Part shown: positions 7,912 to 15,228 of the stretch, one piece after another
Layout: every line of letters begins with the position of its first letter
How positions within the stretch are numbered: the first letter of the stretch is position 1
Source of the DNA: ZLKRG08 sp046091905
Lineage (GTDB): Bacteria > Actinomycetota > Actinomycetes > Nanopelagicales > Nanopelagicaceae
Assembly (NCBI GenBank): GCA_046091905.1
Contig: JBJTCN010000070.1
Coordinates: forward strand, 1-35,863
Length of the DNA stretch: 35,863 nt
Direction: 5' to 3'
Translations under genes and position numbers: made by a program
The notes under the pieces: generated by a model
Told to the model about the DNA's origin: nothing
Database searches by the model: none
The model's input: the letters and a program-made list of their open reading frames with translations, nothing else

Positions 7912-8562
7912 ATGAGAATCGTACTGGTAGGTCCACCAGGTGCAGGTAAGGGAACTCAAGCGCAATTGCTTGCCGCGCACTTTGCAATTCCACACATTTC
8001 AACCGGGGATATTTTCCGCGCGAATCTAAAGGGAAATACACCACTTGGTATTGAAGCAAAGAAGTACATGGATCAGGGCGAATTAGTTCCTGATTCTGTT
8101 ACCAATGACATGGTGAAAGATCGTTTAAATCAAGACGATTTAGCTAATGGATTTTTACTTGATGGATATCCACGCAATGTGGCGCAAGCAGAGGTGCTAC
8201 GGGCGATTTTGGCGGAAAAAGGCACCCCGCTTCATGCAGCACTTGAATTAAGCGTTGATCAAGATGAGATTGTGGTTCGACTCTCTGGTCGTCGCTCATG
8301 CCCAAACTGTCAACGCACCTTCCACGTGGTTAATGAAAAGCCAGCAGTAGAAGGCATTTGTGATGGTTGCGGAACTTCACTGGTACAGCGCGATGATGAT
8401 AAAGCTGAAGTTATTAAGCGCCGTTTAGAAGTTTACGCTGAACAAACTGAACCGATTATTTCGTTCTACCGTAACGAAGGTTTATTAATAACTATCTCTG
8501 CCATGGGTCCGGTAAATGAAATTACCGACTCTGCTATTGCAGCGCTTTCTCGCGTTAAATAA
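7912..8562 (+). CDS. adk: Adenylate kinase, long zinc-lid form
   Basis: Adenylate kinase interconverts ATP, AMP and ADP in the cytoplasm. The P-loop GPPGAGKGT lies at residues 7-15, and the AMP-site stretch LLDGYPRN and the STGDIFR motif are present. The lid carries four cysteines (CPNC and CDGC), so this is the long form with a zinc-stabilised lid. I use ATG 7912 (MRIVLVGPPG), seven bases after the secY stop with AAGGA at 7903-7907. An upstream in-frame ATG at 7822 lies inside secY and adds 30 residues foreign to the family. Product about 216 residues. Confidence 0.97.
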   Translation: MRIVLVGPPGAGKGTQAQLLAAHFAIPHISTGDIFRANLKGNTPLGIEAKKYMDQGELVPDSVTNDMVKDRLNQDDLANGFLLDGYPRNVAQAEVLRAILAEKGTPLHAALELSVDQDEIVVRLSGRRSCPNCQRTFHVVNEKPAVEGICDGCGTSLVQRDDDKAEVIKRRLEVYAEQTEPIISFYRNEGLLITISAMGPVNEITDSAIAALSRVK

Positions 8563-8579
8563 AGGTAAGTGATTTAGGT

Positions 8580-9389
8580 ATGGCCATCGAGCTAAAGACT
8601 CTTGATCAATTAAAGAGCATGCGCAAAGCAGGACTCTTAGTTGGTGAAACTCTGCAGCTGCTTCGCGAAACTATTAAACCGGGTATGACTACCTCCGCGC
8701 TTGATGCAGTTGCGGCAGCAAATATCAAACGCGGCGGCGGTACTTCAAACTTCCTTGGCTATCACGGATATCCAGCAACTATTTGCGTATCTGTAAATGA
8801 TGAAATTGTGCATGGGATTCCTGGCGATCGGGTAATTCTTGAAGGCGATGTAGTATCAATTGACTGCGGCGCAATTATTGATGGTTGGCATGGCGATGCC
8901 GCATTCTCTGCAGTAGTTGGCGCCGGAGATCCAGAAGATCAGAAGATGTTGGATGTTTGCGAAGAGTCCATGTGGCGCGGAATTGCAGCAGGCAAAAGAG
9001 GCGCCAAGCTATCTGATATCGGTCATGCAATTGAGGAGTATGTAAATTCGCAAGGTAAATATGGAATCTTGCGTGAATATGGTGGACATGGAATTGGCAC
9101 CGCCATGCATATGGAACCGCACGTATTAAATTTTGGAAAGCCTGGCAATGGCCCTGAGATAGTTGAGGGAATCTGTTTGGCAATTGAACCGATGATTACT
9201 CGCGGAACTCATAAAACCAAAGTTATGGGTGATGATTGGACGGTAGTTAGCCAAGACAAATCCCGAGGTTCACATTTCGAGAATTCTTACTGCATCGCCC
9301 CAGATGGCAAACCTTTTGTATTAACTTCGCTAGATGGCGGCAAATCCCAGCTCTCTCGCCTGGGTATCACCATCTCTGATTTAATTTAG
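8580..9389 (+). CDS. map: Methionine aminopeptidase, type I
   Basis: This metallopeptidase removes the initiator methionine from nascent proteins. The 269-residue product has the class I metal-site regions: SIDCGAIIDGWHGDAAF (two Asp ligands), GGHGIGTAMHMEPHV (His ligand), and AIEPM with the Glu ligands. The MapA-like substrate loop with HGIPGDRVILEGD is also present. It has no N-terminal zinc-finger extension. It follows adk after 17 bases, the usual order, but the next gene is not infA as expected; see the transporter block. Confidence 0.97.
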   Translation: MAIELKTLDQLKSMRKAGLLVGETLQLLRETIKPGMTTSALDAVAAANIKRGGGTSNFLGYHGYPATICVSVNDEIVHGIPGDRVILEGDVVSIDCGAIIDGWHGDAAFSAVVGAGDPEDQKMLDVCEESMWRGIAAGKRGAKLSDIGHAIEEYVNSQGKYGILREYGGHGIGTAMHMEPHVLNFGKPGNGPEIVEGICLAIEPMITRGTHKTKVMGDDWTVVSQDKSRGSHFENSYCIAPDGKPFVLTSLDGGKSQLSRLGITISDLI

Positions 9390-9413
9390 TAATCAAAAAG
9401 TTATTCAATTTCG

Positions 9414-9440
9414 TTCAAAATCGAGCATTAACAATATAAA
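9414..9440 (+). promoter_or_regulatory. Possible promoter for the tct transporter genes
   Basis: TATAAA at 9435-9440 resembles a -10 box, in a strongly AT-rich gap after map. The best -35 candidate, TTCAAA at 9414-9419, leaves a 15-base spacer and is a poor match. A separate promoter makes sense for a regulated transporter behind a ribosomal operon, but the sequence support is modest. Confidence 0.3.
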
Positions 9441-9449
9441 TTCAGACCA

Positions 9450-9471
9450 TTCCGGCCCTCGAAAACCGGAA
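9450..9471 (+). promoter_or_regulatory. Small inverted repeat in the tctC leader
   Basis: TTCCGG at 9450-9455 is complementary to CCGGAA at 9466-9471 with a 10-base loop. The right arm is also part of a 10-base direct repeat, AAACCGGAAG, at 9463-9472 and 9476-9485, just before the tctC ribosome binding site (GAAGAGAGAAAG). It could be a leader hairpin or an operator; no T run follows, so it is not an obvious terminator. Confidence 0.35.
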
Positions 9472-9497
9472 GTTAAACCGGAAGAGAGAAAGAGTTA

Positions 9498-10625
9498 ATG
9501 AAAACAAAGAAGTTTTTTGGCGCACTATCTGCAGTTGCTGCAGCAGCGCTAGTTCTTAGTAGTACTCCAGCTGCAAATGCAGCTTGGGTTCCAGCCGCAA
9601 AGGCGAAGGTTGGTGACGATTGCATCCGTGCAGGCGCACAAGCTCCAGGCCGTGGTGTTGATGGAACTGCACTTACCTGCACCGTAGTAACCACCGGAAC
9701 TCTTAAGGGCCTAACCAAGTGGTGGTATCCAGATGTAAAGCCAATTTCAAAACTTGAATGGGTTGCATCTTCTGGCGTTGGTGGCGGTTACGGCACCACT
9801 GCAATTGCATTTGCCGATGCAATGAAGGCAGAGGGCATGCTTGGTGATTACACAGTTTCATATAAGTCAGGTGGATCCGGAACTGTTGGTCTTGGTTACT
9901 TCCAAGATCAGAAGAGCCGTTCTGATGTTGCATTCATCAATGGTTTTGCGATGGTGGCAGGTGTTGCTTCAACTAAATCTAAATTAAAGTTGTCAGACAA
10001 TACTCAAGCATCAGGTTTGATGCGCGAGTGGGAAGCAATTGTGGTTCCAGCATCATCTAAGTACCGCACCATTAATCAGCTACTTGATGACATTAAATTA
10101 AATCCAAAGGCGATGCCTATTGCTGGCGGTTCAAAGGGAACAGTCGACCATGTATTCATGGGTCTACTAGTTGAAAAAGCTGGCGTTAAGGCAACTGATA
10201 TGAATTATGTTCCATATGCAGGTGGCGGCGAAGTAACTACATCAGTACTTTCTAAGCAGACTGTTGCGGGTGTTTCAGGAACTTCAGAATTCGCTTCATA
10301 TGTAAAGGCTGGAAAGCTACGCGTATTAGCACTTTCATCTGCAAAGCCACTGGCTTCCATCAAGGGTAAGACTTTGATTCAGCAAGGTTATGACATGACC
10401 TTTGGTAACTGGCGTGGCTTTGATGTTTCTGGCTCGATGTCAGCGGCGGATCGCCTGAATTTCATCAAAGTAGCAGACATTGTTCGTGCTGGAAAAGCAT
10501 GGAAAGCAACTTTAAAGGCGAAGGATTGGACCAATCTTGATGAACGTGGAAATGATTTCAAAGCATTCATCGATGATCAGACCACATCAATTACTAAGTT
10601 ATTGGTAAGCCTAGGTCTTGCTTAA
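9498..10625 (+). CDS. tctC: Tripartite tricarboxylate transporter substrate-binding protein (TctC family)
   Basis: This is the extracytoplasmic binding protein of a TTT system, which captures a carboxylate or similar small solute and delivers it to TctA/TctB. Residues 1 to about 28 form a signal peptide ending in Ala-Ala-Asn-Ala-Ala. The TctC fold is visible in VASSGVGGGYGTTAIAFAD, in GGSKGTVDHVFMGLLVEKAG and in NYVPYAGGGEVTTSVLSKQ. At 375 residues it is somewhat long because residues 30-80 insert a segment with two cysteines (C42 and C61) and a KWWY end ahead of the binding fold. The tctB and tctA genes follow with overlapping ends. The ligand cannot be read from sequence. Confidence 0.9.
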   Translation: MKTKKFFGALSAVAAAALVLSSTPAANAAWVPAAKAKVGDDCIRAGAQAPGRGVDGTALTCTVVTTGTLKGLTKWWYPDVKPISKLEWVASSGVGGGYGTTAIAFADAMKAEGMLGDYTVSYKSGGSGTVGLGYFQDQKSRSDVAFINGFAMVAGVASTKSKLKLSDNTQASGLMREWEAIVVPASSKYRTINQLLDDIKLNPKAMPIAGGSKGTVDHVFMGLLVEKAGVKATDMNYVPYAGGGEVTTSVLSKQTVAGVSGTSEFASYVKAGKLRVLALSSAKPLASIKGKTLIQQGYDMTFGNWRGFDVSGSMSAADRLNFIKVADIVRAGKAWKATLKAKDWTNLDERGNDFKAFIDDQTTSITKLLVSLGLA

Positions 10626-11112
10626 AGTTAAAAAAGAAGCAGTGGGAGAGCTCGCATTTGCGGGCTCTCTTCTGCTGCTAGGCGCCATTGTTTTGATTGA
10701 CACCAAGAACATGGTAGTACCACCAGGTTCAGGAAGCGTTGGGCCACAAGTCTTCCCTACCATAATCGGAATCTTCATTGTTTTGGTTGCGATTTTTCTA
10801 GCTGCAGAAGTGCTCCGAGGAAATTATGGGCAACCTGAAGGAACCGAGTTTGGTGAAATTAAAACCAAAACTGATTTTAAAACGCTAGGAATTGTTAGCG
10901 CATCCATTCTGACTTATCCCTTTTTAATTGAGCGTGCCGGCTTCGTAATCGCATCAACGGTCGTATTTTTTGGCGTCGGTTTTGCTTATGGCGCTCGCAA
11001 GTTAATTAAGAATTTGGCAATTGCCATTATTTTCGCTTTGGTAGTTTATTTAACCTTCACCAAATTACTTAGTGTGGAACTTCCCGCTGGGATTTTGAAA
11101 GGGATTCTATGA
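10618..11112 (+). CDS. tctB: Tripartite tricarboxylate transporter small membrane subunit (TctB family)
   Basis: TctB is the small four-helix subunit that pairs with TctA in the membrane. The product of about 164 residues has a first helix (LAFAGSLLLLGAIVLID), a following VGPQVFPTIIGIFIVLVAIF segment as in the family, then two more hydrophobic segments near the C-terminus. The start is uncertain: TTG at 10618 overlaps the tctC stop by 8 bases, and a GTG at 10642 is also in frame; neither has a strong ribosome binding site, so coupling from tctC is likely. The 3' end overlaps tctA by 4 bases. Confidence 0.85.
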   Translation: MLKVKKEAVGELAFAGSLLLLGAIVLIDTKNMVVPPGSGSVGPQVFPTIIGIFIVLVAIFLAAEVLRGNYGQPEGTEFGEIKTKTDFKTLGIVSASILTYPFLIERAGFVIASTVVFFGVGFAYGARKLIKNLAIAIIFALVVYLTFTKLLSVELPAGILKGIL

Positions 11113-12611
11113 ATAACGTAGAGTCACTTTTACATGGTTTTGCTAGCGCGCTAACTTTAACCAACCTTATGTTCGGATTGCTCGGAACATTTTTAGGTAC
11201 TTTAGTCGGAGTTTTACCTGGTATTGGCCCAGCGCTTGCAATTGCGCTTTTACTGCCAATTACATATTCAATTAATCCAGCTTCTGCGTTAATTATGTTT
11301 GCCGCTATTTATTACGGCGCAATGTACGGTGGATCAACTACTTCAATTTTGCTAAATACTCCAGGTGAATCTGGTTCTGTAATTACTGCGCTCGAAGGCC
11401 ACCAGATGGCTAAGCGTGGTCGCGCTGGGGCAGCGCTAGCAACCGCTGCGATTGGCTCATTCGTTGCCGGAACCATCGCCACCGCAGTGCTGGCCTTTGC
11501 AGCGCCATCGCTTGCAAATGTAGCGATATCAGTAACTGCAGCTGATTATTTTGCGTTGATGTTAGTTGCTTTTATGACCGTTGGTTCGCTCCTTGGTTCA
11601 TCAATGATTCGCGGCATGGTTTCGCTATCAGTTGGTTTAGCACTCGGTCTAGTTGGATCTGATCTGCAATCAGGCGCGGTTCGATTAACTTTCGGAAATT
11701 TACATGCAATTGATGGAATTGAAACAGTGACCGTAATTGTTTCCATCTTTGCACTGGGTGAAGCTCTTTATATCGCAGGTCGTGCCAAAGAGAGTGGTTG
11801 GTCGCTAATTCAGATGCAAGGCAAAGCTTTAATGACTCGCGAAGATTTGAAGCGATCATGGAAACCTTGGCTGCGCGGGACCGGAATTGGTTTTCCACTT
11901 GGCATTATGCCTGCCGGTGGTTCAGAGGTGCCAACTTTCTTAAGTTATTCAGTTGAGAAGAACCTCTCCAAAAATAAAGATGAATTTGGTAGAGGCGCAA
12001 TCGAAGGTGTGGCTGGCCCAGAGGCTGCAAATAATGCAAATGCAGCTGGTGCCTTAGTTCCGTTATTGGCACTTGGTCTACCAACTTCAGCGACCGCTGC
12101 AGTTATTTTGGTGGCGTTCCAGACTTACAATATTCAGACAGGACCGCTACTTTTCCAGACAAATCCAGATGTAGTCTGGACTCTAATTGCAGCGTTGTTT
12201 ATTGGAAATACTTTATTGCTGATTTTAAATCTGCCTTTTGTGAAGATTTGGATTAAGTTACTTAAGATTCCTAAACCACATCTATTTGCTGGAATTACGA
12301 CTTTTGCGCTGATGGGTGCATATGTAGCAAATAATGCGGTCTTTGATTTATGGATCGCGTTAGGAGTTGCGGTAGTTGGATATTTCTTCCGTCGATTCGG
12401 AGTACCTATAACGCCATTAATAATTGGATTAATTCTGGGCCCAATGGCAGAGCTACAGATGCGCCGAGCGCTGCAAATTAGCGGTGGAGACCCTGCTGCG
12501 CTATTTGCAACACCACTCTCCAAGATGCTCTATTTGGTCTTAGCGCTAGTAATTTTTGCGCCATTTATTTGGCGGGCAATCAAAGCGCGCAGCATTAAGT
12601 ATCCAAAGTAG
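11109..12611 (+). CDS. tctA: Tripartite tricarboxylate transporter large permease (TctA family)
   Basis: TctA is the main ion-coupled permease of the TTT system. The 500-residue product has about twelve hydrophobic segments and the family motifs GTLVGVLPGIGPALAIALLLP near the N-terminus, AAIYYGAMYGGSTTSILLNTPGE, and the second repeat GIMPAGGSEVPTFLSYSVEK, plus EGVAGPEAANNANAAGALVPLLALGLP in mid-protein. It begins inside the tctB stop (ATGA) and is followed by an MFS gene 5 bases on. Confidence 0.93.
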   Translation: MNNVESLLHGFASALTLTNLMFGLLGTFLGTLVGVLPGIGPALAIALLLPITYSINPASALIMFAAIYYGAMYGGSTTSILLNTPGESGSVITALEGHQMAKRGRAGAALATAAIGSFVAGTIATAVLAFAAPSLANVAISVTAADYFALMLVAFMTVGSLLGSSMIRGMVSLSVGLALGLVGSDLQSGAVRLTFGNLHAIDGIETVTVIVSIFALGEALYIAGRAKESGWSLIQMQGKALMTREDLKRSWKPWLRGTGIGFPLGIMPAGGSEVPTFLSYSVEKNLSKNKDEFGRGAIEGVAGPEAANNANAAGALVPLLALGLPTSATAAVILVAFQTYNIQTGPLLFQTNPDVVWTLIAALFIGNTLLLILNLPFVKIWIKLLKIPKPHLFAGITTFALMGAYVANNAVFDLWIALGVAVVGYFFRRFGVPITPLIIGLILGPMAELQMRRALQISGGDPAALFATPLSKMLYLVLALVIFAPFIWRAIKARSIKYPK

Positions 12612-12616
12612 AAGTA

Positions 12617-13777
12617 ATGGCAGTTGAAGTTTGGGCGAAACGTCTATTAGTTAGCTCTACCTTCACACAAGCCACGATGTATGTGGTGCGCCCGTTTATC
12701 ACCTATCGAGCAATCGAAATTGATGCTGGCGCAACTGCAATTGGATTAATTGGTGCCATCTATGCGCTCTTTCCAGTCTTGCTTGCGCTGAATTTTGGAA
12801 GTTGGGTTGGCAAGTACGGCGAAGGCAAATTTCTGGTAATCGGAAATCTCTCGCTAATTGCTTCTTGCTCTTTCTTAATTCTGGCAAATAATGTGTTGAC
12901 CCTTGCTGCAGCTACCGCTTTTGCAGGTTTATCACATTTAGCTTTAATGGTGGGTGGCCAAACAATGGTTGCGCTGCGATCACCAAAATCAGATTACAAC
13001 CGGTTATTTGGTTATTACACATTTAGCGCATCTCTTGGCCACACCTTTGGTCCAGTAGTTGCAGGGATACTTGCTGGTTCGCTCTCAAATGGTATGCCTG
13101 CGCATAGCAACCATGCATTCTTCTTTGCAATTGCCTTATCGACAGTTGCATTAATTCCAACTTGGAATTGGCGCAAATCTGCACCGACAGTGAAGGCAGC
13201 TGAAGAACAGAGCAATACTTGGGCAGCTGCGAAAGCGATGCTCTCTAGAAAAGAGATCTCATTCGCAGTCTTTATCTCTATGGCAATTTCTTCAACTTTA
13301 GATTTGATTGTAATTTTCTTACCATTACTTGGAAAAGAGCGCGCGATAGATCCAGCAGTGATCGGCTTAATTATTTCGCTGCGCGCAGTTGGTTCTATGG
13401 GCTCCAGATTAATTCTTGGAAAAGTAAGCCAAAATGTAAGCGACAAATCACTTTTGATTAGCACTACTGCAGTTTCAATGCTTGCTTGTGTCGGCATGGT
13501 TTACACAAACAATCCAATTGTTTTGGGCGCTTTGGTATTTACCGCTGGGTTTGCTTCAGGTTTTGGTCAGCCATTAACAATGGCCTTAATTTCACATCGG
13601 ACCAAGGCAGATGAACGAGCCTTGGCGGTATCTGCAAGATTGACTGGAAATCGATTGGGCCAATTCGTGCTGCCGATAGCGGCAGGTCTCTTAGCGAACG
13701 GGGCTGGTGTAGGGGCAGTTTTCTGGTCGATGGCCGCGTTATTAGGCGCAAGTTTGGTCGTTTCAGCAGCGGAATAA
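12617..13777 (+). CDS. Major facilitator superfamily permease
   Basis: This 386-residue polytopic protein has about twelve hydrophobic segments in two halves, with an MFS-like cytoplasmic loop LNFGSWVGKYGEGKFLVIG after helix 2 and RLILGKVSQNVSDKSLLIS in the second half. Substrate cannot be inferred. It starts 5 bases after tctA, so it is probably co-transcribed with the tripartite transporter and may handle a related solute or its metabolite. I do not recognise a specific subfamily. Confidence 0.8.
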   Translation: MAVEVWAKRLLVSSTFTQATMYVVRPFITYRAIEIDAGATAIGLIGAIYALFPVLLALNFGSWVGKYGEGKFLVIGNLSLIASCSFLILANNVLTLAAATAFAGLSHLALMVGGQTMVALRSPKSDYNRLFGYYTFSASLGHTFGPVVAGILAGSLSNGMPAHSNHAFFFAIALSTVALIPTWNWRKSAPTVKAAEEQSNTWAAAKAMLSRKEISFAVFISMAISSTLDLIVIFLPLLGKERAIDPAVIGLIISLRAVGSMGSRLILGKVSQNVSDKSLLISTTAVSMLACVGMVYTNNPIVLGALVFTAGFASGFGQPLTMALISHRTKADERALAVSARLTGNRLGQFVLPIAAGLLANGAGVGAVFWSMAALLGASLVVSAAE

Positions 13778-13784
13778 CCTCGAT

Positions 13785-13813
13785 TTGTTCATTATCTCCC
13801 TCAGAAATAGAAT
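13785..13813 (+). promoter_or_regulatory. Promoter for infA-rpmJ
   Basis: TTGTTC at 13785-13790 and TAGAAT at 13808-13813 are separated by exactly 17 bases, just after the MFS stop. This would restart transcription of the translation genes downstream of the transporter block. Confidence 0.6.
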
Positions 13814-13864
13814 TATCCTTCGCGCCTCAAATTGGGGTGTACTCAAAATGGAACGGCAGGGGTC

Positions 13865-14086
13865 TTGGCTAAAGAGGGTAGCGCTATCGAAATGGAAGGC
13901 GTTGTTGCTGAAGCTTTACCTAATGCAATGTTTCGAGTTGAGTTATCAAACGGACATAAAGTTCTTGCACACATCAGTGGCAAGATGCGAAAAAATTACA
14001 TTCGCATTCTTCCCGCAGATCGCGTAATCGTAGAAATGAGTCCGTACGACCTTACTAAAGGTCGAATTATCTATCGTTATAAATAA
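13865..14086 (+). CDS. infA: Translation initiation factor IF-1
   Basis: IF-1 binds the A site of the 30S subunit during initiation. The product has the family body PNAMFRVELSNGHKVLAHISGKMRKNYIRILP and the end SPYDLTKGRIIYRYK. I choose TTG at 13865, giving MAKEGSAIEMEG and 73 residues, the normal size; GCAGGGG (13856-13862) precedes it closely. An in-frame ATG at 13832 would add eleven residues not seen in IF-1, and the nearer ATG at 13848 is out of frame. A TTG start on such a highly expressed factor is notable. Confidence 0.95.
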   Translation: MAKEGSAIEMEGVVAEALPNAMFRVELSNGHKVLAHISGKMRKNYIRILPADRVIVEMSPYDLTKGRIIYRYK

Positions 14087-14115
14087 TAATGAGCGATAAG
14101 TAAGAAGGAGAACAA

Positions 14116-14229
14116 ATGAAGGTGCAACCAAGCGTTAAGAAGATCTGCGATAAGTGCAAGGTCATCCGCCGCAAGGGTCGCGTTATGGTCATTTGCGAAA
14201 ACCTTCGCCATAAGCAGCGCCAAGGTTAA
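14116..14229 (+). CDS. rpmJ: 50S ribosomal protein L36
   Basis: This is a 37-residue protein, MKVQPSVKKICDKCKVIRRK at its start, ending NLRHKQRQG. The zinc ribbon is complete: C11, C14, C27 and H32, so it is the zinc-binding form. AAGGAG at 14104-14109 gives a strong ribosome binding site. It sits between infA and rpsM as usual. Confidence 0.97.
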   Translation: MKVQPSVKKICDKCKVIRRKGRVMVICENLRHKQRQG

Positions 14230-14256
14230 TTCGCAAACCTAAGCGATTAACAAACA

Positions 14257-14393
14257 CGCGTGATGCGACTTTCTGATTAGTTAAACACTTATCAGAAAGA
14301 CCTCCGGTCCGATAGGCCGGGGCCAACGATTTTCGAGTAAGAGAGTCAATGGAAGCATCGCGGAGGACCTATCGGGAAACTAAAGGAATATAG
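14257..14393 (+). promoter_or_regulatory. Structured leader of the alpha operon with a loop-to-RBS pseudoknot (putative autoregulatory RNA)
   Basis: The 164-base rpmJ-rpsM gap folds on paper into several mutually consistent helices. An outer stem pairs 14259-14266 with 14355-14362 (eight pairs, one G-U). Inside it, one hairpin pairs 14269-14277 with 14291-14299 (nine pairs, extended by three more after a mismatch), and another pairs 14302-14309 with 14315-14322 around the loop CGATA. That loop (14310-14314) is complementary to TATCG at 14370-14374; the match extends to eight bases (CCGATAGG with CCTATCGG). The downstream arm ends six bases before the AAAGGA ribosome binding site (14382-14387). 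By analogy with the E. coli alpha operon, where S4 represses through a pseudoknot in the rpsM leader, S4 (rpsD, same operon) is a candidate ligand; this is inference. Confidence 0.6.
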
Positions 14394-14771
14394 ATGGCAC
14401 GTCTTGTCGGTGTTGATCTTCCACGCGAAAAGCGTTTAGAAGTCGCATTAACTTATATCTTCGGAATGGGTCTTACTCGTTCGAAGGAAACTCTAAAGGC
14501 TACTGGTATCTCCGGTGATATCCGCGTTAAGGATTTACAGGAGCCAGAATTAGCAAAGCTTCGTGAATATATCGAAGCAAACTACAAAATCGAAGGTGAT
14601 CTTCGCCGTGAAATCGCAGGCGACATCCGTCGTAAAGTTGAAATTCAAAGCTACCAAGGTATTCGTCACCGCAAGGGACTTCCTGTCCGTGGCCAGCGCA
14701 CACACACAAATGCGCGTACTCGGAAGGGTCCACGTGTAGCAATTGCAGGAAAGAAGAAGGTGACTAAGTAA
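14394..14771 (+). CDS. rpsM: 30S ribosomal protein S13
   Basis: S13 sits at the top of the 30S head and contacts L5 and P-site tRNA. The 125-residue product begins MARLVGVDLPREKRLEVALTYI, includes DLRREIAGDIRRKVEIQSYQGIRHRKGLPVRGQRT with the usual helix and loop, and ends in a basic KGPRVAIAGKKKVTK tail. First gene of the alpha operon, preceded by the structured leader; TAATG coupling to rpsK. Confidence 0.98.
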   Translation: MARLVGVDLPREKRLEVALTYIFGMGLTRSKETLKATGISGDIRVKDLQEPELAKLREYIEANYKIEGDLRREIAGDIRRKVEIQSYQGIRHRKGLPVRGQRTHTNARTRKGPRVAIAGKKKVTK

Positions 14772-15208
14772 TGGCCGCTCCTAAGAAAGCCGCAGCTGCA
14801 ACTCCAGCAAAGAGTGGCGCAGCTAAGGGCAAAGTTAAGATTCGTAAGAAAGAGAAGAAGAACGTTGCTGCAGGACAAGCTCACATCAAGAGCACCTTCA
14901 ACAACACTATCGTTTCTATTACCGACCCAACTGGTGCAGTAATTTCATGGGCATCTTCAGGTCAGGTTGGATTTAAAGGTTCACGTAAATCAACGCCGTA
15001 TGCAGCACAGATGGCAGCAGAAGCTGCAGCTCGTCGTGCACAAGAGCATGGTTTGAAGAAGGTGGATGTATTTGTTAAGGGTCCAGGTTCTGGACGCGAA
15101 ACAGCTATTCGTTCATTGCAGGCAGCAGGACTTGAAGTTGGATCAATCTCTGATGTGACTCCAGCTCCACACAATGGCTGCCGCCCAACCAAGCCACGTC
15201 GAGTTTAA
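14771..15208 (+). CDS. rpsK: 30S ribosomal protein S11
   Basis: S11 lies on the 30S platform near the E site. The family core is present: HIKSTFNNTIVSITDPTGAVISWASSGQVGFKGSRKSTPYAAQMAAE, split by normal variation, and the end DVTPAPHNGCRPTKPRRV. A Lys/Ala-rich N-terminal extension of about 35 residues makes it 145 residues, slightly longer than usual. Confidence 0.98.
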   Translation: MAAPKKAAAATPAKSGAAKGKVKIRKKEKKNVAAGQAHIKSTFNNTIVSITDPTGAVISWASSGQVGFKGSRKSTPYAAQMAAEAAARRAQEHGLKKVDVFVKGPGSGRETAIRSLQAAGLEVGSISDVTPAPHNGCRPTKPRRV

Positions 15209-15228
15209 GGAAAGGTGTAACCAACAAA

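Noticed and set aside
9390..13784. Mobile element or genomic island borders around the transporter block
   Set aside because: No integrase, transposase, tRNA or matching terminal repeats were seen; only the gene order suggests insertion.
13785..14027. An 80-codon open frame overlapping infA in another frame
   Set aside because: It overlaps infA and its promoter, has no family features, and the infA frame accounts for the region.
14269..14299. The first hairpin of the rpsM leader as a terminator of infA-rpmJ
   Set aside because: The stem is followed by GACCTCCGG with no T run, and it fits inside a larger fold that leads to the rpsM ribosome binding site.
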